64,000 bases of DNA from Anastatus disparis (Eukaryota; Arthropoda; Insecta; Hymenoptera; Eupelmidae). Below are positions 34,463-45,358 of this stretch, piece by piece. The DNA is taken from positions 4,080,001 through 4,144,000 of the forward strand of contig JAFFSR010000347.1 in assembly GCA_017163975.1 (NCBI GenBank). The letters run 5' to 3'. Each line of letters starts with the position of its first letter. The stretch's first letter is position 1. The translations under genes were made by a program, and so were the position numbers. Below the pieces are notes generated by a model. That model saw only the letters and a list, made by a program, of their open reading frames with translations, searched no databases and had not been told where the DNA came from.

Positions 34463-35546
34463 ATGTTTCATTTGTCCGAAAGAGAGCGAATGTTTCTTCT
34501 AATGATAAGGGGTTGGGGTGATCCGCAAAGGTCGTATACTAATGTGGTTAATCTCTTTAATGTAACATTTCGAAAAGGTGATGGCGACACTCATTTGTCT
34601 AAATCTACAGTTTTGAAGACCTTAAGACGTTTTGTAAAAACGGGGTCTATTAAAAATCGTGCTGTTACTGGAAGACCACAAACAGCAACAAATGAAGAAA
34701 AATCTTTGGATGTTTTACTGTCTTTTATGGAAAATCCACATGAATCATCTCCATCAGTAGCTTTGCAACAAAACATCGATCAAAAATCTATTCTTAAAAT
34801 TTTAAAGGTAAACAAATTTCATCCTCACAAAATGAAACTTGTGCAAGAATCAAATGAAGATGATCCTGATTGCCGAATTGAGTTTTGTGAGACGATGATG
34901 GAAATGATAGCTGAAAATCTAATATTTTTACAAAACATTGTTTTTTTAGACGAAGTGACATTTTAATTAAATGGCGAAGTCAATCGTCATAACTTTAGAT
35001 ATTGGTTTGATACAAATCCTCATTGGATGAGAGAAAGTCACACACAATATCCTCAAAAATTGAACGTGTGGGCAGGAATGGCAGGTAATTCAATAATAGG
35101 TCCCTTTTTTATTGAAGGAAATTTAAACGCTAAAAGTTATAAACGACTGTTGCAAAATCAGATTGTCTTGGCTATCCAGGTCTTAAGAGGAAATGATTTT
35201 GAAAATACATGGTTTCAGCAAAATGGCGTTCCAGCTGATTACGGTGTCAATGTCAGACAATACCTGAATGAGAAATTTTGTAAAAGATGGAAAGGTAAAA
35301 GAGGTACAGTAGAGTGGGCCCCAAGATCTCCAGACTTAACGACTTTGGACTATTTTTGGTAGAGGTATTTGAAAGATCAGGTATACAGAAATGATCTAGA
35401 AAACCTTGAAGAATTAAGACGTAGAATAGTTCAAGAAATTAATGCCATTTCACGATAGATGATCCAAGATGCAATTAAATCATTTCACAATAGGATTGGT
35501 TACTGTAAGGAAGCAAATAAAGAAAAATTTGAATATCTGTTGTGAA
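34463..35546 (+). pseudogene. mariner-like transposase pseudogene (element 2)
   Basis: Start chosen at 34463 (MFHLSERERMF), which matches the sister copy. The frame runs ~360 codons and is broken only by stop codons at 34964, 35360 and 35456; no frameshift is needed. The N-terminal region has paired helix-turn-helix-like segments and GRPQTATNEEK. The first catalytic Asp is present in VFLDEVTF. The second is Asn (WFQQNGVPADYG). The third is present in PRSPDLTTLDYF. Spacing from the second to the third residue is 37, matching DD37D-type mariners (maT-like). Loss of the second Asp plus three stops makes it inactive. Confidence 0.85.
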
Positions 35547-35561
35547 TTCGTTTACGTGAGA

Positions 35562-35725
35562 GGCAAGGGGAACTCACTATAAAAAAGCACCCCGGACTGA
35601 GAGGCAAGGGGAACTCACTGTAAAAAAGCACTTAGGAGTGAGAGGCAAGCGGAACTCACTGTGAAGGAACACCCCGGAGTGAGAGGCAAGGGGAACTTAC
35701 TGTAAAAAAGCACCGCGAGGGGAGC
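35562..35725 (+). repeat. 41-bp tandem array, four units
   Basis: Units beginning GGCAAGGGGAACTCACT start at 35562, 35603, 35644 and 35685, each with AAAAAAGCACCCCGGA-type tails. The array directly follows the transposase stop. Its presence in element 1 indicates an inherited element feature, possibly a transposase-binding or 3'-end structure. Confidence 0.85.
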
Positions 35726-36560
35726 AGATTCCTTCTATGTCCACGTCGTTGTTCCAGGGTAGCGCTAAAAGGAAGATTAGGGATTATGCTATCTTCAAAT
35801 TTGAATTGTTCCCACACGTACAATTTCCCACTCTTTTCGGATATAGCTTCAAAAATAGGGGTTCAAAAATGAGGTTGACCTGAAAATAACTTTGAAAAAG
35901 AGGTTCCAAGTGAAATTAGAGGTCCCCGTTGGGTCCCTCATTGAAAGTTACCTAGGGTCTGCCTTTTGTTTGTTTTGTTTTGACACTAAACTAGAGAGAT
36001 TTTTAAGAAGTCATACTTTTATTTGATCTCTAAAGGTTACGTTAACCTTATACCTAAACACATGTCCGGACGTAAAATTTTCCACTTTTTTCGATTACGG
36101 TATAAAAAGTAGGGGTTCCCATTAAAAAAAATGAGGTTGACCTGAAATAACCTTGGAAATAAGGTTCAAGGTCAAATCCAAGGTCACCATCGGATTCCTT
36201 GTTCAAAGGTACCGAGGGTATGCCTTCTGTTTGTTTTGTTTTACCATGAACCTAGAGAGATTTTTAATAAGTCAAACTTTGACATCTATTTGACCTCTAG
36301 AGGTTATGTTAACCTCATATTTAACTACATACCCGGACGTGAAATTTCCCGCTCTCTTCGATTACGGTATAAGTAGGGATTAGTATTTAAAAAAATGAGG
36401 TTGACCTTGAAATAACCTTGGATATGAGGTTCAAGGTCAAATATAAGGTCACCATCGGATTCCTTGTTCAAAATTACCTAGGGTATGCCTTTTGTTTGTT
36501 TTGTTTCACTATAAAAGTCGCAAAATTTCCAGGAGTTTCTATACTTTTTTCCGCATCCTA

Positions 36561-37905
36561 TATATGTCTATGTTAGTCCAATTGTGTGAATACCCTTGCA
36601 GCTCATATCTTTCTAGCACCTTAGCAATTCAGCACTATTCGTTTAATCGACGTCATCTTAAGCAAGCTGGTTTGGTAGTATTTTATTAAACTTGCTAATA
36701 ACTCTTACCATCTATTGTGCGCTCTCTCATACCCACAGCAACGTGGTGACTGTACCGACTGGAAATAACGAATGATAAATTTTTTTTTGTTTTTCAGTTT
36801 CAGTTTACGTAACTAGTTTTTTTTTCTCAGATTGCTAATAGATAATTATGTCAGCTGCTTAGAAATTGAATTTTCTTTTGTTACACTTGATTAAAAATTT
36901 TTTTGGAAATTCTCTTAACGGTAAAGATTTCTTTCCCCTTCAACGTTAATTTTTATCTATAGAATTTGTTACTTGAATTTACCCGACGTTCCGTAGATAT
37001 AGTTTTTTTTTCTATCGCCGTGCGTTACGCTTATACTGCCTGATTACAATATAATCATTGTGAATAGAACCCCCTGCTGCATCATTTGTCTGCTTTTAGG
37101 TTTTTCCTTGTATTGCATAGAAATTTCATTAGTAAATGCTGGCTGTTAATTAGAAAGTTTTTTTTTCGTTTGGTGAGAAATAGAATAATCATTAAATTAT
37201 TTTGGATACTACTCTTAGATAGCTTAAAGTTTCGGTATGATTTGATTTTTTTTGCAAAAATAAGTTCTTTGTGTGATATAGAAATTTTTTTTTGTTGCTT
37301 TTGCTAATAAAGTTTTTGCTAGTTAATATAACAACTGCTTGTATATCTATACGTATAAACCTTTCTTTTAATTTAAATAATATTTAATAAATTTCGTTAT
37401 CTAATTTCAAGCCAGAGCTAAAATAAAATTGCAGAGAGTTAGTTAACCTCCTAAAATAAAACCCTGCGTAGTATAGGTTTAGTATTATGGCCAGTCGACA
37501 TTGAAACATGGAACCCCTTTAACTTCCTGATGAACTCTGTTAGAACGACCCCTTTTGGGCGGAGAGTGAGTTAACTATAATAGTGGAGAGCATGTCCATG
37601 GATCAAGCTTGTGCTTATAGTAATCGAGGTCTTAGTCGAAACGGGACTAAAATGAGTATAAGAACCGTATTTTCCGATATGAGATAAGGTGACATTTAGG
37701 AGATAGAGTAGCCGATTGGCTGCCTAAAGATAAAGACATAGTAGAAGACTCGTGATTAGGATGCAACACACTACCAGCGAGTAATTCCACACTATCGCAA
37801 GAAGACCAGCAGGATAATGAGCAGGCTTTACTCGAGACCCAAGAGGATAATAGGCTATCTCTTTGTTTACCAACCGATCAGACTTTAGGAGTCCATCAAG
37901 ATCCA
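36561..37905. other. Retroelement leader, no gene recognised
   Basis: T-rich leader sequence, with no domain seen in its ORFs (36492-36689, 37086-37307). A GC-balanced stretch from about 37490 leads into the gag region and may contain the true gag start upstream of the first long ORF. Confidence 0.45.
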
Positions 37906-39527
37906 ATGACGATGATTCCGCGGGATCAATCATCAGTACCACCAGAAGCAACCGACACTTTAAATCCGGCAAGCTCGGCTAGGCCTCCAGCTCATCCCAC
38001 GCCCCTGAATTCCAAGCAGCCTCGAGCGCAATCAACACCACTTACGTTGCATAATCACGTAGCAAATCGGGTGAATTATTTGACTAGTGTGGAAATTATC
38101 CAACCAGTTGGGTATGAAGTTATTCCAATGATAACCACGGCTCCTATGTTGATTACTATGGCGGTAACCAGTAGCAACACCACCTGTCTTTCGGCCACGC
38201 ATGTAACTACTACTTTTGACCCCCTTCCAGCTCATAATGGAGGTACTACCACTACCACGTCCACTAGCCGTCCAGCTCCTCGCAGCTTTCTTCCTCATCC
38301 AACTCCCACCCCATGTGCTTGCACCTATGTTCATAGCCATATTTTTCCCACATCCTACAGTTATAATTCGTATAGTTATTCTCAATCTGCACCAAGAACC
38401 TTACCCCCACCCTTTCAACCAACAGAATCAACAATACCCCAATTTCAACCACCTATCTTTTGGCACCCTGCAATCCCAGGATACACCGATCCGTATCGAT
38501 CGACGATGGATGCCTCCATATTTTACAAGGAAAAGCAAACGAGCCAAATCTTCGCCAACTGACACATCTCCTTTGAAGGAGATAGGAAAAAGGACCCCGA
38601 ATCCTTTCTCAATAATTTACAAGGGTGTCAAGCAGCTTATGGATTGATCGTAGACACGATTATCCGGGCATTGCCTGCTGTACTAGATGAGGGATCCTAT
38701 CATTGGTTTAGGAGGGAAAATAAAAACTGGCAATTGCAGTTCTGTATAGAAGATGTTCAGGAATATCCAGAAGTAGAAATAGAAAGGCAAACACAAGGTT
38801 CTCAAGAAGATATAAGCCCATATGTCTTTAAACTAAGGGACCTAGTGGACCAAATTCGACCACCGATGACCGTTGAAAACAACTGAATAGAGCGTATAAG
38901 AATTTACACCCTAGTTATCAAAAACGGATTTATCGGGATGAGTTTAGGAGTTATATAAAGCATATAGGCCCCCTCCAGCTCCGAATGAGTCCTTATTTCC
39001 TAATACTGCATGTCCCGGAGCTAAATCATCACAGCCAAATAAAACTACCCCGGTAGCTACTGTTAGTTTCAGAGGGATTCCGAATTATGATGACCCCACG
39101 CCAATATTAGCCCCCGTTACTATGAACAGCACAAAATTCGGTTCAGCTAGGCTCCCAGAAGGTAAAAAATCAACTAAAAACGAGTATTTACAGAATCCTC
39201 AAAAACCAGTTAAGAATCAAGGACGATGTTACTCGAGCGGAGTGGAAAAGAATAACCAGCGTAGCCCTAATCCTCAAGCTTAACCAGCGTATGACAAAAG
39301 CCAAGCCAACCCTCAACCTCTGCCAGCGAGAGAGGGTGTTGGAAGGAAACTAAAGAGCCCGTGCTTCAGATGCGAAATACTAGGACATTGGGTAAGTAAA
39401 TGTCCTCAGCGAATGAAGAGCTATGGGTGCGGTCAACCTAACGTCCACATAAAAAATTGTGTAAGATGTGCTCGACCGGGAAGCGAGCCACGGAGGAATC
39501 ATTTGGAGTCAGTGTTTCCTCATATGT
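37906..39527 (+). pseudogene. Retrotransposon Gag relic with zinc knuckle
   Basis: The first ~200 codons are Pro/Thr/Ser-rich and low-complexity. After a TGA at 38560-38562 the same frame continues into a Gag-like segment (HISFEGDRKKDPESFLNNL ... IIRALPAVLDEG), consistent with the retrotransposon gag core. A further stop/frameshift at 38884 leads to LNRAYKNLHPSYQKRIYRDE. Near 39360 there is CFRCEILGHWVSKC, a complete CCHC knuckle, followed by a second (YGCGQPNVHIKNC) whose first Cys is Ser. The role would be to package element RNA in the cytoplasmic particle. It is non-functional as it stands. Confidence 0.75.
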
Positions 39528-39876
39528 AACGAGTCAGGCTCTGCCACTTCTGACGGAATCAATAGCCAGACCGGTGAGTTTAAATAATACTGAAAGGATA
39601 GAAAAAGAATTACCTCGACCACCAGAGGCGGCGCAGAAAATCCAGAATAGCAGCGAACGTAGGACGAATAAGCAAAATAATAATATAGAAGAAAACCATA
39701 TACTGCATAATACTTGCGGTTTAGTCAACAGTAGCAGAATTAGTATCGACCAGTCCCGACCATCGATAAATGTTAACAATCCTGACTCAGCCCCTCAAAC
39801 AATCCACAAACCGATATCGTTAATACAATAAAATATAAATGGCATTAGAGAAAACCGACAGTTTTTAGTATTAACA

Positions 39877-40191
39877 TTGAATGGTCAAACAGTCAAAGGT
39901 ATGCTTGATAGTGGATCAGTACATTCGTACCTAGGCATGAATTTAGCAGCTGTATGGAAGAATAAAAGTATACCGCAGACTACGCAAGTGAGTGTTGCTG
40001 ACGGCAGTTCAGTCAATATTCAGGGACTTGTAAATATTACAATAACGATAGATCAAGACTCGCGAAACTTATCCTTCCGTATTTCTGAAGGCATCTTATG
40101 CGAATGCATATTAGGTATAGATTTCATGTGTTTAACGAAAATTACCATTGATTTTGAAAATGACACCTGGTGGACCCCAAGAAAAATTTAG
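39877..40191 (+). CDS. Retropepsin-like aspartic protease domain (partial Pol)
   Basis: About 104 residues open with NGQTVKGMLDSGSVHSYLG, the D-S-G active site with flanking hydrophobics. It ends with the second retropepsin signature region ECILGIDFM (ILG followed by D/F) and closing strands (TKITIDFENDTWW). This is the single-domain viral-type protease that processes Gag-Pol. It likely begins before the first Met, in the same frame as the upstream LTLNGQTV. Reverse transcriptase should follow but is absent: the frame stops at 40191 and an LTR fragment follows within 35 bases. Confidence 0.8.
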   Translation: MNGQTVKGMLDSGSVHSYLGMNLAAVWKNKSIPQTTQVSVADGSSVNIQGLVNITITIDQDSRNLSFRISEGILCECILGIDFMCLTKITIDFENDTWWTPRKI

Positions 40192-40223
40192 CGTCAATTT
40201 TATCTTTATAATACCGACCCTTT

Positions 40224-40290
40224 TAGCTATACATTTAGCTACTCTTGTACGATTACCTGATCCGCATGGCCGTTACAATTGGCGCCCTAC
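40224..40290 (+). repeat. LTR 3' end plus primer-binding site inside the element
   Basis: TAGCTATACATTTAGCTACT ... CATGGCCGTTACA repeats the last ~50 bases of LTR1. It is followed by ATTGGCGCCCTAC, a classical TGGCGCC primer site. Its position between protease and integrase tail is abnormal. Confidence 0.8.
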
Positions 40291-40312
40291 ATGAAACCGT
40301 ATTAAACCTCTA

Positions 40313-40417
40313 AAAGTAGCTAAAGCAGTATAGCTAGTTGAAGACGTCGATACCAAGCGACAAACTAAAGTTTTTATCAATGATCTGAAAAGATATATTC
40401 CGCCGAGACGACCATAA
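40313..40417 (+). pseudogene. Integrase C-terminal fragment
   Basis: Frame K-V-A-K-A-V-stop, then LVEDVDTKRQTKVFINDLKR followed by YIPPRRP and a stop. This resembles the last segment of gypsy-type integrases, where the chain ends in a basic VHINDLKKY-type strand. About 35 codons remain. Confidence 0.5.
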
Positions 40418-40448
40418 TACCCTAACATATCAACATCACTTTCAGGAG

Positions 40449-41198
40449 ATGCAACAAAACAGGCAGAACAACCTGCATTGGATAAAGCGCGTAGTCCGTA
40501 CAGGACTAGGCCGAGGGGTCTACAGCGACCTCGCATTTGACTCGGTCCAGGAGGAACCAAACGCGATCGTGGACGGTCTCCTAAATCAAAGGTGCCGTAA
40601 AACGAGGGCATGTATGAGGGGAGCTCTCTACTTATGCGACGCAGAAGATAAACTAGAAGAGCCTATGCCAATTCCACCACGCCTCCAAGAAGAAGTTAAA
40701 AATGAGTCGGCGAACTCCACCACCCCGCCAACAACACCTCAGTCCTACCCAGCTCCTGTACCCCAAGTATCTTCCTTAAACCCCTTCCTAATAAATTCCC
40801 CCCACCTCCCCCACTTCCCTGCTCCTAATCCTATTCTGCTTCCTTCACAGGCAGTCCTGTGCCTCCAATCCATCCTCCTCTCGCTTGCAGCCATTAACCT
40901 CTCCCAGCTTCCCTTACAAAAACCTTTTCCTGTCCCATCAATTCATCCCTCTCACCATATCCCTTCTTCGACACAAACATCGCCATCTCTTCTAGCTACA
41001 CTATCACCCTGCCCTAAACCCAGTACATCCCACGAACCTTCATCCTTGATCCCTCCCTTAATGTCCCTAGAAATATCCCCTCCAGCCCCCCTTCAGGCTC
41101 CTAACCCTCCTGCAGGAGCCCGTGCAGCTTCACCGCCACGTTCGATACCCGATAGTGAAAACCCAACCCGAGAGACTGGAGCAGCCCGACCTCACTGA
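40449..41198 (+). CDS. Proline-rich ORF of unknown function
   Basis: 249 codons. The first ~80 residues are mixed (Arg/Cys-containing); the remainder is Pro/Ser/Leu-rich low-complexity with no membrane segment, knuckle or catalytic motif. It lies 3' of the integrase tail and 5' of the polypurine tract, where an env-like or accessory ORF could sit. However, it has no signal peptide or fusion-type features. It could be a frame artefact of C-rich sequence. Confidence 0.3.
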   Translation: MQQNRQNNLHWIKRVVRTGLGRGVYSDLAFDSVQEEPNAIVDGLLNQRCRKTRACMRGALYLCDAEDKLEEPMPIPPRLQEEVKNESANSTTPPTTPQSYPAPVPQVSSLNPFLINSPHLPHFPAPNPILLPSQAVLCLQSILLSLAAINLSQLPLQKPFPVPSIHPSHHIPSSTQTSPSLLATLSPCPKPSTSHEPSSLIPPLMSLEISPPAPLQAPNPPAGARAASPPRSIPDSENPTRETGAARPH

Positions 41199-42160
41199 TG
41201 GAACTGTGGTCATCCAAACCACAGTTGGACCACTTGCCTGGCCACAGAAAGACTGTTTTGTAGAGGTTATGATTAACCTAGACTTTCTAAACCCGCGTGC
41301 CCTAAATGCTACGCCAAGTGTGTAAACAAACGCTGTTAAGGCTACATTACCAATTAAATAATAGTGTTCAATATGAAACCTTAATCTTACTTCCACGATC
41401 CTTAAAAATATTAAAATAATTTATCATTTACAAATTCCTAAATGTTACCAACTAGCTGTATCCAGAGTCTCATAGTCATTCTACTAGCTTTGCTATTATT
41501 CACAGAACTTTATCTTTCAGTCAAAATTATAACTAAATAAATTGATAATTTTTTTTTCTTCCACTTTAGTAATTCAAATTTGTTTATTTACATTGAATGA
41601 TATTAATTATTTTTTTTATGATAGTGTATTCAGCTTCACTGGTGCTATAAACTTTAACTTATCAATAAGAATTAATGATAAAAATAGCTGCAATACAAAA
41701 TATTAATATTAAAATCAGACTATGCATCGTAATAGCACCGGAGTGTCATCTTCCAATAAGTAATCAGTTTTCACTTTATTTAATAATTTTCAACATAAAA
41801 TTGTAATAAATTTTTTTACATAGTATGAGTGAAATATGATGTAAGAGCAGGTTATGAAAGTTTTGATAGCGTAGATTTAAGATTTTTCTTTATTGTAAAA
41901 TTACTTTGGGGTAAGCCAGTTGCAGCTTAAATAGTTTAGCTCCCACAACACATACAGCGCGTTACATATACAATCTAATTGAATTATTTTTATTCGCGAA
42001 TATCATATTACAGAAGAAGAATAATTAAAATTAATAATTGTTATACTAAACACCGATGTAGATAACACCAGTCATATTAGGTTAAGTCCTCTTTTTATAA
42101 TTTTACTTATTACTTTTTGCGCCTCTTTTACGAAAGTATCCGGTTCCACCGTATACTTCC
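41199..42160. other. 3' untranslated part of the LTR element
   Basis: AT-rich from 41400 with no ORF of note. It ends in the polypurine tract. Confidence 0.5.
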
Positions 42161-42176
42161 GTTTGGTGGGGGGGAT
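42161..42176 (+). other. Polypurine tract
   Basis: GTTTGGTGGGGGGGAT immediately precedes TGTAACATGG of LTR2, the expected plus-strand primer position. Confidence 0.8.
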
Positions 42177-42464
42177 TGTAACATGGCAAATTGGCCATGT
42201 TACTTAAACCTTGCTTTTATAATACAATAATATATGTGGCAGAAGGAAGACGTTTAATTCGCGCGCGGTTAAAAGAGAGACATCGCCAGTAAAGCTAAAG
42301 CCAACCCCAAGCCACTAACCTTACACGTGTGCACAGCACATCACGATACCATTAATATACAGCAAAGCTTAACCAACGTGTTTAGTCTACGCATAGCATA
42401 ATTCTAGCAGTCAAATAGACGGAAAAGGCAAGAGTATAAGGTGGTGCGCATAACGTGCCGCGTG

Positions 42465-42694
42465 TAGGGACCCTTTAGGAAGGGATAAGAAAATGTTGCC
42501 ACCATACTCATCTAAACCGGAAAGGAATGGATAAAGTGCTTATGGAAAACATCACGGGTCGTCTTCGTGTGGAATATTTACTGTCTTTTTCTAACATATT
42601 ACTTTCTTATGCAGTTTCCGGTTTAGATCTCTTGTTTGAACAGCTAATAGAAAACGCAGAACGAGATTTTCAGTCTCTTTCTAGAGGGTCCCTA
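42465..42694. mobile_element. hAT-like MITE, 230 bp
   Basis: Starts TAGGGACCCTTTAGGAAG and ends CTTTCTAGAGGGTCCCTA. It is flanked by GCCGCGTG (42457-42464) and GCCGCGTA (42695-42702), an 8-bp duplication with one mismatch. The 8-bp duplication and TAGGG-type TIR fit hAT elements. The corresponding uninterrupted site in LTR1 (GCGCCGCATGAGGAAGG) confirms the insertion. Confidence 0.85.
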
Positions 42695-43044
42695 GCCGCG
42701 TAAGGAAGAAAAAACATCCATCTTGAGATGCTCATTCCTTCTGCCGTTCGCATACAAGTCAGTCGACTTGACGTTTTTCTTGTACTCACGCAGCAGATTG
42801 TACAAGGCGAAGCAGTTTATATATACCTCCCGTGCTTGCATTTTTGCGTGTAAAGGAGAGTGATTATTGTGTGAGTGTTATAAGCATATAATAACCTCGT
42901 TGCTTTATAATAACCTTGATTCTAATGCTTTATAATAACCTCGATTTCTGTTAAGCTTTAACGATCAAGATACATTTTACTTTGCTCTGTGCACGTGTGT
43001 GCTGGTGACCATGTGCGTGAATTAAGATAGTGCGTCCGTTTTTT

Positions 43045-43881
43045 AACCGACTTCAAAAAGAAGAAGGGTCTCAATTCAATTAAATTTTTTTTTTTTTTTT
43101 TAATGTCTGTCACTTCATAACTCCGTCACTTCTAAACCGATTCGAAAAAACTTTTTTTTATCTGATAGAGGATGTCTGCAGAAAGGTCCCATACGTGTCT
43201 TATAATTATTAGGCCAATGTTCGGTTTGTATTAGCAAATTATCAAATTAAGAAAAACCGGGTGTTTCGTTTTCTCATTTACCTCCCTTATACTTCGCCTG
43301 CTATACTCTCCCTCTGTCTCTCTCTTTCTCTCTCTCTTTCTCCCTCTCTTACCTAAGCTTGAATATGTATACATGCACACACAACAACACTGTGCCGTTG
43401 AGCCTTCTCCCTTTTCTCCTATACATTGTTTGGTATAGTGTACTAATGCATGCGTTATAAATTAATAATAAAAGTTAGGCGTAATTAGTAAGTCTACCTA
43501 TATTGGCGCTTTTGGTAAAAGGATTCACTAAAAAATAGAAAAAAAAAATTTTTTAATAAAATACAAAACCAACTTTAAAAAAATGCACAAAACAGTTACA
43601 TATAATTTATGATCTTCAATAATTATACGCATACAACGCATCCAACTTAACACATGTATAGCAAATATATTATAGATTGTCTAATTATTTGTGAACAGCA
43701 CAAACAAATTATATTTTTTGTGAGTTAAAAAAAATATAATTTACTTGTGCTGTTCACAAATAATTAGACAATATATAATATATTTGCTATACATGTGTTA
43801 AGTTGGATGCGTTGTATACATATAATTATTGAAGAACATAAATTATTTGTAACTGTTTAGTGTATTTATTTGAAGTCGGTT
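43045..43881. mobile_element. Foldback element with AACCGACTTCAAA ends
   Basis: AACCGACTTCAAA at 43045 is inverted at 43869-43881. An inner hairpin, about 43586-43857, has ~125-base arms (AACTTAACACATGTATAGCAAA against its complement). The left part contains ATAACTCCGTCACTTCTAAAC, reminiscent of a widespread insect repeat with the CCGACTTCAAAAA end. The same element/LTR junction recurs at 56.83 kb. Confidence 0.75.
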
Positions 43882-43961
43882 TTGTTTCTTGTTAAAAAAT
43901 TTTATTTCCTCTCTAGCTTTCGTTCAAGCTAAATCGCTATGTAGCTTTCAGATGAAATACC

Positions 43962-44930
43962 TCGGAGCAAATAACGAATCCAGAGAATAACCCATAGAAT
44001 CCAACACAGGATAAACTTATTCATAATCTACTTGAGAATAGGTTCCATACACCACATCTGTCTACCCTAATCTGCATTAATTTATCTCTGGAGAAAGTCA
44101 GACATATAAAGCATCATCAGTTCATATCATATTTGGTAAATTAGAGTCACCAACTATGATTATTTTCGGATCGGAATATCTAAAATTTAATCTCTCTCTG
44201 GATATCTTCATTTTTTTTAATGAGCTTTATGGACACATTATCTAATGAAAAAAATAGACATATTCAATCAAAAACTTTCCACCAAGCAATGATGATAATT
44301 GATTATTCATTCTTAAATTGACCTGGCTATAATCAACAGAAAAAACAATGGTCTGAGACTTCTTTAAACCTGACAATAAAAATTTCAGTATTTAAATTAG
44401 GGCAATTTACACAGCTATACTTTTCCGTTCTCCTTTTTTTCTTTTTTCCATTTTTTGTAGGTTAAGAGCTACGTGCAAAAAGGAAGCTTAAATAATTCTT
44501 TAAAATACTTGAAAAAATTAAAAATATGATATATAATAGTTACGAATAATGTAAGCGACTCTTTATAAATTTATCTGCACTTAATTATGTAAGAACAATT
44601 AAATAAATAAACGAGCAACATAAGAGATACAGATAAAACGTGTTGACTATGCATTCCCACGTGACTATTTTGAATGGAATATAAATATTTTCTATTTTAA
44701 TTTTTTTTTTATAATGGAAATATTTTTATGAAATATTATTTCATTATTATAACCCCCACTCCATGTCATCTAACTTCTATGACATATCTCTTTACTTATA
44801 TTCTACATCATGTAAGCAGGGCACACAAAGTCTTGCAGAATAGAAAGTCGCAGAATAGCTATCATTGGTCATTTCCATTACCCAAGCTCCACTCTGCATA
44901 TTTATTCTTTATCATCTGATCACGGCCTAG
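43962..44930. other. No gene recognised
   Basis: AT-rich, with no domain in the plus ORF 44728-44919. The junction at 43961 may be a deletion or insertion breakpoint of the LTR element. Confidence 0.45.
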
Positions 44931-45227
44931 GGCTCGAATTCATAGTCGTAACTTGAGTATTCAATATAACTTGGAACTTAAGTATCATCACTTGAATATC
45001 AGCTGTTACTTCAATTAAGTGTTATATCTTTACCGAAGAGCATCTCATTAATAAAATATTTTATTTGGAGAAATTATCACAGTCAGTTATAAAACATAAA
45101 ATCATACAAATAAGATACTCGTTGATAAAGATGTAACACTCAATTGAAGTAACAGCTAATACTCGAGTAACGATACTTTGGTTCCAAGTCATACTCAACG
45201 CTCAAGTTACGTCTATGAATTCGTGCC
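44931..45227. mobile_element. PIF/Harbinger-like foldback MITE (first of second pair)
   Basis: GGCTCGAATTCATAGTCGTA...TACGTCTATGAATTCGTGCC, 297 bp. The stems share AACTTGAGTATTCAATATAAC-like and GTATCAGCTGTTACTTCAATT-like words with the 18463-18625 element. Flanking triplets TAG/TGA are imperfect. A longer central loop contains AT-rich sequence. Confidence 0.7.
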
Positions 45228-45230
45228 TGA

Positions 45231-45358
45231 GGTTCGAAGTGATAAACGTAACTCAAATAACGGTTGTATCATCTGCCTTTTTTCATCGTGACTGAGATAA
45301 AGACAGAATTAGTTTTGAATAACCATCGTTACTTGAGTTGCGTCTATCGATTTGAGCT
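45231..45358. mobile_element. PIF/Harbinger-like foldback MITE (second of second pair)
   Basis: GGTTCGAAGTGATAAACGTA...GCGTCTATCGATTTGAGC, 128 bp, inverted along its length (AACTCAAATAACGGTTG against CCATCGTTACTTGAGTT). It is separated from the previous element by TGA only, repeating the tandem-pair layout seen at 18.46-18.82 kb. Confidence 0.65.

Larger units (their letters stand above)
33475..36560 (+). mobile_element. Tc1/mariner-type element 2 (broken)
   Basis: Starts CAGGGTGAGAAAAAAGTATGG and ends ATACTTTTTTCCGCATCCTA between TA dinucleotides, 3086 bp. The ends contain ~260-bp subterminal units: two at the left (words ACCCTAGGTAACTTTGAACA and ACCCTAGATAACTTTATACA) and three at the right in inverted orientation. 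It carries a plus-strand transposase relic and a four-copy 41-bp array. It is nested in the leader of the LTR element. Confidence 0.85.
31431..43961 (+). mobile_element. Remains of an LTR retrotransposon (Ty3/gypsy-like, chimeric)
   Basis: LTR1 (31431-32369), primer-binding-like sequence, long leader holding a nested mariner, decayed gag, retropepsin, a short LTR-end/PBS fragment, integrase tail, proline-rich ORF, polypurine tract (42161-42175) and truncated LTR2 (42177-43961). The reverse transcriptase, RNase H and most of integrase are missing, so it could only move in trans. LTR2 carries two insertions absent from LTR1, and an internal LTR end sits at 40.2 kb. The structure is therefore probably a recombinant or nested product of several copies. 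Confidence 0.75.
42177..43961 (+). repeat. 3' LTR, truncated and carrying two insertions
   Basis: Matches LTR1 from TGTAACATGG to GATGAAATACC, then diverges abruptly; the last ~280 bases of the LTR are missing. Inside are the hAT-like MITE (42465-42694) and a foldback element (about 43040-43905). Neither is in LTR1. Confidence 0.8.

Noticed and set aside
38032..38452. Minus-strand ORFs opposite the gag region
   Set aside because: Shadows of the Pro/Thr-rich plus-strand gag frame.
40449..41198. Env-like gene of a retrovirus-type element
   Set aside because: No signal peptide, transmembrane segment or cleavage-type features; only a proline-rich low-complexity ORF.
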